Below, piece after piece: positions 1-4,997 of a stretch of DNA of 11,203 bases. The position numbers were made by a program, and so were the translations under genes. The notes under the pieces are model-generated. The model saw only the letters and a list, made by a program, of their open reading frames with translations. It was not told where the DNA came from and did no database searches. Numbering within the stretch: the stretch's first letter is position 1; every line of letters starts with the position of its first letter. The DNA lies in NCBI GenBank assembly GCA_003563585.1, contig PWUQ01000039.1, positions 1-11,203 of the forward strand. The letters run 5' to 3'. Source of the stretch: Candidatus Parvarchaeota archaeon (GTDB lineage Archaea > Nanobdellota > Nanobdellia > CSSed11-243R1).

Positions 1-603
1 TTCATTTGCTACTCCAAATGCCTGACTGATAGGCAATTGTCCTGCAATTTCGATTAGTCTGTTGTTGTCGATTACAATTACAGTGTCACAGTTTCTTCTC
101 AATTTTTGTAATCCTTCTTCTGCTTTTTCGATTCTTGCTTTTTCAATTTTGAATGGCATAGTTATTGTACCAATTACAATAGCTCCTTTTTCTTTAGCAA
201 CTTGCGCAACAATTGGTGATGCACCTGTTCCTGTTCCGCCTCCCATTCCTGCACAAACAAAAACCATGTCTGCACTTCCAAGAGCTTCTTTTAGTTCAGG
301 AAGTGATTCTTTTGCTGACTGTTCGCCAACTTCCAAATATCCTCCTGCTCCAAGTCCTCTTGTTGATTCTTGTCCGATCAAAATTTTTCTGTCGGATTCT
401 CTCGCATCAAGGTGTGCTTTGTCTGTATTTGCTAATATTATTTCAGCACCTTTGACACCTTTGTGGTAAAGCCAGTCACCCATATTGTTTCCAGCTCCTC
501 CTACGCCAATTACTTTTATATTGGCTTTTCCTACCATATTTTCATTCCATTTTTCTTCTTGTTCTTTTGCAGCTTTCAAAGCGTCTTGCACAATAAAGCT
601 CAT
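1..603 (-). CDS. ftsZ: Cell division protein FtsZ, N-terminal part (runs off left edge)
   Basis: Tubulin-like GTPase that polymerises into the division ring. The 201 visible codons cover the GTP-binding half: a variable N-terminus of about 26 residues, then VIGVGGAGNN (residues 31-40), the nucleotide-contact segment ANTD (58-61), the RGLGAGG loop (82-88), and the tubulin/FtsZ signature GGGTGTG (121-127) preceded by VFVCAGM. The sequence stays in the archaeal FtsZ pattern up to GVANE at the window edge, so the C-terminal GTPase-activation domain lies outside. I chose the ATG at 603 because a G-rich Shine-Dalgarno-like tract (GGGGGAT) sits 4 bases before it on the minus strand. That tract can pair with the CCUCC end of 16S rRNA, with one G-U. 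Whether this is the FtsZ1 or FtsZ2 paralogue cannot be settled from the N-terminal half. No frameshift is seen. Confidence 0.96.
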   Translation of the reverse strand, partial: MSFIVQDALKAAKEQEEKWNENMVGKANIKVIGVGGAGNNMGDWLYHKGVKGAEIILANTDKAHLDARESDRKILIGQESTRGLGAGGYLEVGEQSAKESLPELKEALGSADMVFVCAGMGGGTGTGASPIVAQVAKEKGAIVIGTITMPFKIEKARIEKAEEGLQKLRRNCDTVIVIDNNRLIEIAGQLPISQAFGVANE

Positions 604-652
604 TTTTATCCCCCTATTTTCTTCTTTTTTTGTTGCCCGTAATTTATTTTTT

Positions 653-698
653 GTTGGTGATTATGCTTTTATGCACCAACCGAAAAGTTTTTATATAT
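653..698 (-). promoter_or_regulatory. ftsZ promoter with inverted repeat over the start site
   Basis: Reading on the minus strand, ATATATAAAAA (698-688) is a good archaeal TATA box. About 25 bases downstream the predicted transcription start falls near 668. A perfect 7-bp inverted repeat, GTTGGTG at 653-659 and CACCAAC at 674-680, brackets that position with a 14-base spacer. It could be a repressor operator over the start site or a hairpin at the 5' end of the leader. The leader would be about 65 bases. TATA position is seen; the regulatory role is inference. Confidence 0.5.
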
Positions 699-752
699 CT
701 CTTGTTTTTATAGGCATTAGAAGTTAACAGAAAAATTTTGTTGACTTTAAGA

Positions 753-769
753 AGTTTGGAAATCAAACT
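753..769. repeat. Short inverted repeat in the ftsZ/nitroreductase intergenic region
   Basis: AGTTTG (753-758) and CAAACT (764-769) form a perfect 6-bp stem with a 5-base loop, about 55-80 bp upstream of the ftsZ TATA box. The rest of the 604-948 gap is AT-rich, without a convincing ORF, tRNA or box C/D motif. The stem may be an upstream regulatory site or chance. Confidence 0.25.
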
Positions 770-887
770 GAAAGAAATCATACGTTTTCAAGGTTTAAAA
801 CAAAAGTAAACTAATTAATGTTCTCTTTATTTATATACTTTTCATTAATACAATCCATATGTTCTTATTATTATGTTTTAGGATATA

Positions 888-918
888 AATGGGCTTTTCA
901 TGTGGAAAAAAGCTCATT
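888..918 (-). terminator. Hairpin downstream of the nitroreductase gene
   Basis: AATGGGCTTTT (888-898) and AAAAGCTCATT (908-918) form an 11-bp stem with one G-U pair and a 9-base loop, 30 bp beyond the nitroreductase stop codon. There is no clear T-run on the downstream side in the minus direction, so it may be an mRNA 3'-end structure rather than a strict terminator. Confidence 0.4.
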
Positions 919-948
919 TTGAAGAGATAAATATTTACTCATTAGTGA

Positions 949-1512
949 CTATAGTCTTGGAAAGAACGTTCCTTCTTTTACCCATTCTTTTCCATACTCA
1001 TCAAAATAAGTTATATTGTTTAAATTGATTCTGTGTGGTGGATTTGGTTTCTCCGCGGGATAACCAACAGGTATCATCGCATGAATGCTTATGTTATCTG
1101 GAATCATTAAAACTCTTCTTAAAATAGATTCATCAAATGAACCCACCCAACAAGCACCCAATCCTAAAGAATGTGCCGCTAAAAGAATGTTTTGAATTGA
1201 TGCCGCTGCATCCTGTTTAATGTACAAATCCTTGCCTCTATCGCCATATGCGCGTGTTATTCTCTGATCATTTGTTATAACTACTATAATTAAAAATGCA
1301 TTAACCATCCAATTCTGTCCAAATGCAGCTTGAGCAAGCTTTAATTTTTTCTCTTTGTTTCTAACAATTATGAATCTCCATTCTTGAAGATTTCCAACTG
1401 TTGGTGCCCATCTGCCTGCATCAAGAATTTTGGCTATTTTCTCTTCTTCAACAGGTTTATCTATAAAACGTCTTATACTTCTTCTTTCGAATATTGCTTC
1501 AAACAAATCCAT
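949..1512 (-). CDS. Nitroreductase family FMN-dependent oxidoreductase
   Basis: A 187-residue protein of usual length for the small FMN-binding nitroreductase family, soluble, with no signal peptide or membrane segment. The N-terminal ERRSIRRF (residues 9-16) is the phosphate-binding arginine/serine motif typical of the family. APTVGNLQEWRF (36-47) corresponds to the second flavin-contacting segment, and GLGACWVGSFDE (117-128) to the conserved glycine-rich FMN-binding stretch near the C-terminal half. Family members reduce nitro compounds, quinones or flavins with NAD(P)H; the substrate cannot be read from sequence. Start ATG at 1512 is placed about 30 bp from an AT-rich TATA-like element, giving an almost leaderless mRNA. 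It is divergent from a winged-helix regulator, with a palindrome between them, so joint control is plausible (inference). Confidence 0.9.
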   Translation of the reverse strand: MDLFEAIFERRSIRRFIDKPVEEEKIAKILDAGRWAPTVGNLQEWRFIIVRNKEKKLKLAQAAFGQNWMVNAFLIIVVITNDQRITRAYGDRGKDLYIKQDAAASIQNILLAAHSLGLGACWVGSFDESILRRVLMIPDNISIHAMIPVGYPAEKPNPPHRINLNNITYFDEYGKEWVKEGTFFPRL

Positions 1513-1537
1513 ATAAATTCTAAGGAATAACTACAAT

Positions 1538-1547
1538 AAAAATATAT
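1538..1547 (-). promoter_or_regulatory. Probable TATA box of the nitroreductase gene
   Basis: Minus-strand ATATATTTTT (1547-1538) is centred about 31 bp before the ATG at 1512, predicting a start near 1518 and a leader of only a few bases. The match to the archaeal box is moderate. Confidence 0.35.
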
Positions 1548-1557
1548 GGGTTTCATA

Positions 1558-1576
1558 TTTAGAACAGTGTTCCAAA
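1558..1576. promoter_or_regulatory. Palindromic candidate operator between divergent genes
   Basis: The 19-bp element TTTaGAACAgTGTTCcAAA is symmetric apart from the central base and one base in each arm: GAACA and TGTTC are perfect arms, flanked by TTT and AAA. It lies just upstream of the TATA box of the winged-helix gene (1586-1593) and about 10 bp upstream of the probable TATA box of the nitroreductase. This is the size and shape of a dimeric winged-helix repressor site; autoregulation by the neighbouring regulator is the obvious hypothesis. Confidence 0.5.
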
Positions 1577-1580
1577 ATAG

Positions 1581-1593
1581 AAACATTTTTATA
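1581..1593 (+). promoter_or_regulatory. Promoter (BRE + TATA) of the winged-helix gene, leaderless
   Basis: AAACA followed by TTTTTATA (TATA at 1586-1593) is centred about 25 bp before the ATG at 1615. The predicted start therefore coincides with the start codon, and no Shine-Dalgarno is present, consistent with a leaderless mRNA. The same GAAACATTT string recurs before the TrmB gene and at 7730-7738. Confidence 0.55.
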
Positions 1594-1614
1594 GCATAAT
1601 TTCATGTAGAAAAT

Positions 1615-2127
1615 ATGCAAGAAATATTAAAAAATATTTTTGATGAAAAAATAATTGATGTTCTATCTGAAGTAAGAGGTAAGAAAACTATTGGAGTTAG
1701 AGAGGTTTCTAGAAAAACTAAAATACCTGTTTCAACAGTTCACAGAATTTTCAAAAAATTGATTGAAGCAGATTTGTTAAAAAAGAAAAAAATTGGTGCT
1801 ACTCATTTTTATGAAGTTAATGAACAATCAAAGACGTATAAACTTCTTGAAAAATTAATTCCTGAAAAAACACCAATTGAAATTTTTACAATAATTGTAT
1901 CTAAGGAAAAGACAGAAGAAATATATCTATTAGATCAAGGAGAAGATAGGGCAAGTGTTTTGATTGTTGGAAATGTTAAAACTGAAAAAATACAAGAGAT
2001 TTGTGAAGCTATAAAAAAAGAATTTGCTTATTCAATAAAACCACTAGTGCTTACAAGAAGCCAATATGAAAATATGAACTCTCTGAATATGGGACCAAAT
2101 GTAAAAAAAATTCTTTATAAAAAGTAA
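1615..2127 (+). CDS. Winged-helix transcriptional regulator with nucleotidyltransferase-like C-terminal region
   Basis: A 170-residue soluble protein. Residues 8-70 form a winged helix-turn-helix: GVREVSRKTKIPVSTVHRIF (27-46) is the turn and recognition helix, followed by the lysine-rich wing KKKKIGATHFYEV (56-68). Residues 86-170 are alpha/beta and end in PLVLTRSQYENM...KKILYKK, which resembles the tail of small MNT-type nucleotidyltransferases. The catalytic GS...DxD signature is absent, so I infer a non-catalytic ligand or dimer domain; this assignment is tentative. The start ATG at 1615 is supported by a TATA box 25 bp upstream and the lack of an upstream alternative. It faces away from the nitroreductase gene, with a palindrome between them, suggesting it represses itself and perhaps its neighbour. 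It is not a TrmB-family protein of the kind encoded next. Confidence 0.82.
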   Translation: MQEILKNIFDEKIIDVLSEVRGKKTIGVREVSRKTKIPVSTVHRIFKKLIEADLLKKKKIGATHFYEVNEQSKTYKLLEKLIPEKTPIEIFTIIVSKEKTEEIYLLDQGEDRASVLIVGNVKTEKIQEICEAIKKEFAYSIKPLVLTRSQYENMNSLNMGPNVKKILYKK

Positions 2128-2130
2128 AAT

Positions 2131-2231
2131 TTATAATCGTAACAATTATTTTTTGATTATAGATAAATGTGATAAAAAAATTTTGATCGGATGCTTGTAA
2201 CATTTTCCGAGAGCTTTAGAAAAATCTCGGA
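2131..2231 (+). other. Intergenic structured element, possible small RNA
   Basis: The 338-bp gap between the two regulator genes holds no credible ORF. TTTATAAT at 2131-2138 could be a TATA box firing near 2160. Downstream, TCCGAGA (2206-2212) and TCTCGGA (2225-2231) make a perfect 7-bp stem with a 12-base loop. TCGG at 2187-2190 can pair instead with CCGA at 2207-2210, so two exclusive folds are possible. No U-run follows and no box C/D, H/ACA or tRNA signature is visible. It could be the 3' UTR of the upstream gene or an independent RNA. Confidence 0.25.
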
Positions 2232-2315
2232 GATAAATGAATATAAAAATTATAAAAAAATGTATAAATTAGAAAGAGCAAAGAAATCTTTTAATTAAAA
2301 GTTTAAATTTGAAGA

Positions 2316-2331
2316 TAGAAACATTTATAAA
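2316..2331 (+). promoter_or_regulatory. Main promoter of the TrmB-family gene
   Basis: TAGAAACA then TTTATAAA (2324-2331) is the best BRE/TATA match in the window. It predicts a start near 2350 and a leader of about 115 bases. A second, weaker TATA (ATATAAA, 2381-2387) would give a leader of about 57 bases. Confidence 0.55.
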
Positions 2332-2353
2332 TGAGGGGTGTTATAGTATAGTT

Positions 2354-2378
2354 ACTCTTAAATGGTAAATTTAAAAGT
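2354..2378 (+). promoter_or_regulatory. Inverted repeat in the TrmB-gene leader
   Basis: ACTCTTAAAT (2354-2363) and ATTTAAAAGT (2369-2378) are complementary at 9 of 10 positions with a 5-base spacer. The element lies just after the predicted main start and immediately before the second TATA box (2381-2387). It could be an operator for autoregulation or a leader hairpin. Confidence 0.35.
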
Positions 2379-2450
2379 GCATATAAATTGACAACTCAGC
2401 AGGAAGGAAACATATATTAATAAAAAAATCATTAAAATAATATACCAAAA

Positions 2451-2459
2451 GGGGGATGA
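2451..2459 (+). promoter_or_regulatory. G-rich ribosome binding site of the TrmB-family gene
   Basis: GGGGGATGA ends 6 bases before the ATG at 2466. It can pair with the CCUCC end of 16S rRNA with one wobble, like the GGGGGAT before ftsZ. It decides this start, and is unusual here because most genes in the window appear leaderless. Its exact 9-base complement lies in the 3' UTR at 3309-3317. Confidence 0.6.
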
Positions 2460-2465
2460 GATAAA

Positions 2466-3269
2466 ATGGTTTTAAAAGATGAAACATTAGCAAAATTACG
2501 AAGGACATTCGATTTAAATCTTTATGAAGTAAGGATTTGGGTTGGTTTACTTTCTAGAGGAATATCTACTGCAGGAGAACTAAGTACGATAGCAAATGTT
2601 CCACGTTCAAGAACATATGATATTTTAGAATCTCTAGAAAAGAAAGGATTCGTTATAATGAAGTTAGGGAAACCAATACAATACATTGCAGTTTCTCCAA
2701 ATGATGTGGTTGAAAGACATAAAAAGAACGTTGATAAAGAAGCAAGTAAAAAAATAGATAAATTAGAAAAGGTAAAAGAAAGTCCTATATTAAAAACATT
2801 AACAAATCTATATTCGAAAGGTATCAATTATATAGAACCTACAGAAATATCTGGAGCATTAAAAGGAAGAGATAATGTTTATAGTCACATGGAAACATTA
2901 ATCAAAAATGCAAAAGAAAGTGTTGTGTTAATGACTTCTGAAGAAGGATTGAATAGACAGCTAGACTCACTTAAAAAGTCTTTGAAAGCTGCAAAAACCA
3001 GAGGTGTTAAAATAAAGATTGCTGCACCTATAACAGATACAAATTCTCAAGCATTAAAAGAACTGAAATCTCTTGCTGAAGTAAGACATGTTAAAGACAT
3101 GGATGCAAGGTTCGCTGTTATAGATGGAAAACAAACAGTTATGTTAACACAAAATGATAGAGAATTACATCCACAATATGATTTGGGTGTTTGGTTAAAT
3201 TCACAGACAATGTCTACAGCGTTGAGTCATATGTTCAACCAGGTCTGGGAAAGTTTGCCAAAGAAGTAA
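2466..3269 (+). CDS. TrmB-family transcriptional regulator
   Basis: A 267-residue DNA-binding protein. Residues 12-78 are a winged helix-turn-helix of the TrmB type: NLYEVRIWVGLL (18-29), AGELSTIANVPRSRTYDIL (36-54) as turn and recognition helix, and the wing MKLGKPIQYIAV (65-76). A charged, probably coiled-coil linker covers 80-105. Residues 130-265 match the TrmB effector domain, a phospholipase-D-like fold lacking the catalytic HKD motif, with DARFAVIDGKQTVML (213-227) as the conserved strand pair. Known TrmB proteins control sugar uptake and central carbon metabolism, with ligand binding in this domain; the ligand here is unknown. Length is somewhat short of Thermococcus TrmB (about 340). 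Monocistronic, with a good promoter, a long leader, a strong ribosome site and a clear terminator, features that suggest high expression. Autoregulation is possible given the leader inverted repeat. Confidence 0.92.
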   Translation: MVLKDETLAKLRRTFDLNLYEVRIWVGLLSRGISTAGELSTIANVPRSRTYDILESLEKKGFVIMKLGKPIQYIAVSPNDVVERHKKNVDKEASKKIDKLEKVKESPILKTLTNLYSKGINYIEPTEISGALKGRDNVYSHMETLIKNAKESVVLMTSEEGLNRQLDSLKKSLKAAKTRGVKIKIAAPITDTNSQALKELKSLAEVRHVKDMDARFAVIDGKQTVMLTQNDRELHPQYDLGVWLNSQTMSTALSHMFNQVWESLPKK

Positions 3270-3291
3270 TAAAAAAATTGAATTTATATTC

Positions 3292-3313
3292 GATGAAAAC
3301 TTCGGTTTTCATC
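3292..3313 (+). repeat. UUCG-capped hairpin in the TrmB-gene 3' UTR
   Basis: GATGAAAAC (3292-3300), loop TTCG, GTTTTCATC (3305-3313): a perfect 9-bp stem closed by C(UUCG)G, an exceptionally stable tetraloop. It starts 22 bases after the stop codon and is followed by CCCCC rather than a U-run, so it looks like an mRNA-stabilising or blocking structure rather than the terminator itself. Confidence 0.75.
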
Positions 3314-3326
3314 CCCCACTTGTTTT

Positions 3327-3360
3327 GACGCCATATATAAGGCGTCTTATTTTTTTATTT
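3327..3360 (+). terminator. Terminator of the TrmB-family gene
   Basis: GACGCC (3327-3332) and GGCGTC (3341-3346) form a GC-rich 6-bp stem, loop ATATATAA, followed directly by a T-rich run (3347-3360). The T-run is on the plus-strand side, so it serves the TrmB gene; for the convergent peptidase gene only the stem is present. Confidence 0.75.
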
Positions 3361-3371
3361 TGTAATGAGAA

Positions 3372-4241
3372 TTAGATTGCATTGATATTAATTCTTCTTG
3401 TTGTTAAAAATTCTAAAATGTGTTGAGACATAGACATTGTCATTAAATCTAAAAAAGACAATTCTTCCTTGTATTCAAGTAGATTTATTTCAGTTATATT
3501 TGTTTCATATCTTATGATTTCGATGGCTTCAATTTTTCCACCTAAAACATCCACAAGCCCAATATTATACGCTTCTTCTCCTAAAAATATAGAACCTTTT
3601 GAAATTTTTTCGAGTTCTTCCGCAGATAACTGTCTACTTTCAGAAACATCTTCAACAAAAACTTCATGTATTCTATCAATCATCCCTTGAAGTGTTTCAA
3701 TATCTTCTTGTGTAGGTTCTCTAAAAGGACTTCCCATATCTTTATCTTCTGCACTAACGATTCTTACGTAACCTATTCCATACTTTTCAAAAAGTTCTGA
3801 GAATTCTAAATAACTGCCTGTTACACCAATTCCCCCAGTAATAGTAAATTCGTTAGCAACAATTTTATCGCATTTTGAAGCAATCCAATATGCGCCAGAC
3901 GTTGACACATCTCTCATCCAACAGACTGTTGTCTTATTGACATTATTTAATGCATCTGCAACTTCTCTTGTGGCAATTACAGTTCCACCGGGCGAATTTA
4001 TTTCAACAAGTAATGCTTCAATCCTTGGGTCTTTATTTGCAGCATTTATTCGATTAACTAATTTTTGGCTCGAAACACCTGTAGTAAAGAATCCTTCATC
4101 TGAAATTATTTCACCTCTTATTCGTATATGTGCAACATTTCCACTCGGTTCACTAAATATATAGCCTATAAAATATGCAGTTATTACAGTAAACAAGAGT
4201 AGCAAAATTAAAATTTTGATTGTTTTCCAAATTTCTTCCAT
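3372..4241 (-). CDS. sppA: S49 family peptidase, SppA-like signal peptide peptidase
   Basis: A membrane-anchored serine protease that degrades signal peptides left in the membrane (family knowledge). Counting from the ATG at 4241 (289 residues), residues 7-30 are a single hydrophobic anchor, then the ClpP-like fold: LLVEINSPGGTV (77-88), the nucleophile segment STSGAYWIASKCDKI (113-127) with Ser115, and AEDKDMGSP (164-172) with Lys167. The 52-residue Ser-Lys spacing equals that of Bacillus subtilis SppA, supporting an active Ser/Lys dyad. The length is that of single-domain archaeal and bacillar SppA, not the 600-residue E. coli form. An upstream in-frame GTG at 4250 is possible and would add three residues, but it has no ribosome site. 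The gene begins 2 bp after the stop of the RDD gene, so the two form an operon. Confidence 0.9.
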   Translation of the reverse strand: MEEIWKTIKILILLLLFTVITAYFIGYIFSEPSGNVAHIRIRGEIISDEGFFTTGVSSQKLVNRINAANKDPRIEALLVEINSPGGTVIATREVADALNNVNKTTVCWMRDVSTSGAYWIASKCDKIVANEFTITGGIGVTGSYLEFSELFEKYGIGYVRIVSAEDKDMGSPFREPTQEDIETLQGMIDRIHEVFVEDVSESRQLSAEELEKISKGSIFLGEEAYNIGLVDVLGGKIEAIEIIRYETNITEINLLEYKEELSFLDLMTMSMSQHILEFLTTRRININAI

Positions 4242-4243
4242 AT

Positions 4244-4963
4244 TTACCACGATTCGTATATTATCGAGAGACGCATATAATATATAATTTTAGTCCTTGA
4301 TAATTTTTCTGTAAATCTTTGATTTTTATTATCTAGCATCCCTAAAAGATCAAAGGGAAGCAAGAAAAACATAACAGTTTTTGTAATATTCCTAAAAAAT
4401 ACGTCTGTGTATGTCAATGTATTTTCACTTTTAATTTCTAATTTCATGAGTTTTTTACCTATTGTTGTTTTAAAGTTTTTTTCAACAAGCATGAAATATG
4501 CTAAAAAAATAAAAAGTGATGAAAAAAATCCGATTGTGAGAAGTCCTAATGCGTGTGGATTAGCAATTACATACGCTTCTAAATCTGCGACAGTTTCAAA
4601 ATCCAATCCAACCATTGGAAGAAATATTAACATAAAAATCTGAAAAAGCACTAAATAAAAAAATGAGCAATCAATTAGATATGCCGCAATTCTTTTCCAC
4701 AAACTTGCATTGCTCTCTCCAACTTCTTTTTGTGGAATTTCAAAAGAGTACTCTTCTCCATTTTCTATTTCTTTTATAATTTCGTCCACAAAATTCTCGT
4801 CATAAATATCTTTGTTATTCTTTTTATTATTATTTTTTGATTTTTTATTTGTGGGTTTAATCTTTTTAATTTTTAATTTTTCTTTTTTGTGTTTTTTCCA
4901 AATTTTAGAACCTGTTTTGTGAGTTCTATCACATTTATCACAATAGTAATCTTCGTTCAACAT
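4244..4963 (-). CDS. RDD-family membrane protein with N-terminal zinc-knuckle-like motif
   Basis: A 239-residue protein in three parts. Residues 6-25 carry YYCDKCDRTH then SKIWKKH, a C-x2-C-x3-H-x9-H pattern likely to bind zinc, which recurs twice in the TFE protein of this window. Residues 26-55 are a lysine/asparagine-rich linker. Residues 85-229 are an RDD domain: Arg91 and Asp98 at the first membrane helix (93-118), a second helix (138-162), TIGKKLMKLEI (167-177), a third helix (192-212) and RFTEKLSRTKI (216-226), with Glu219 where Asp is more usual. RDD proteins are polytopic and mostly of unknown function, some linked to ion transport. The ATG at 4963 is chosen over TTG at 4978 because a TATA-like box is 25 bp upstream. 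First gene of an operon with the SppA-like peptidase, suggesting a role in the same membrane quality-control process (inference). Confidence 0.82.
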   Translation of the reverse strand: MLNEDYYCDKCDRTHKTGSKIWKKHKKEKLKIKKIKPTNKKSKNNNKKNNKDIYDENFVDEIIKEIENGEEYSFEIPQKEVGESNASLWKRIAAYLIDCSFFYLVLFQIFMLIFLPMVGLDFETVADLEAYVIANPHALGLLTIGFFSSLFIFLAYFMLVEKNFKTTIGKKLMKLEIKSENTLTYTDVFFRNITKTVMFFLLPFDLLGMLDNKNQRFTEKLSRTKIIYYMRLSIIYESW

Positions 4964-4997
4964 AAGCTTAAAAAGCAATAATAGAATTAAATAGTTT
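4964..4997. promoter_or_regulatory. Interlocked divergent promoters of the RDD gene and elp3
   Basis: Only 34 bp separate the two ATGs. TTAAAAA at 4968-4974 is centred about 27 bp before the elp3 ATG (4998), while the minus-strand TATTTAA at 4993-4987 is centred 27 bp before the RDD ATG (4963). Each gene would be leaderless. Each TATA box lies beside the other gene's start, so the two initiation complexes would occupy the same DNA. Confidence 0.5.

Noticed and set aside
62..727. Plus-strand ORFs over and next to the ftsZ region
   Set aside because: The minus strand encodes a clear FtsZ with all GTP-binding motifs; the plus frames are serine/proline-rich or hydrophobic shadows.
2522..2827. 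Minus-strand ORF of 101 codons inside the TrmB-family gene
   Set aside because: Antisense to the winged-helix coding region, no promoter or recognisable domain.
4964..4978. TTG at 4978 as the start of the RDD protein
   Set aside because: It would lie upstream of the predicted transcription start; the ATG at 4963 fits a leaderless mRNA and keeps the zinc motif intact.
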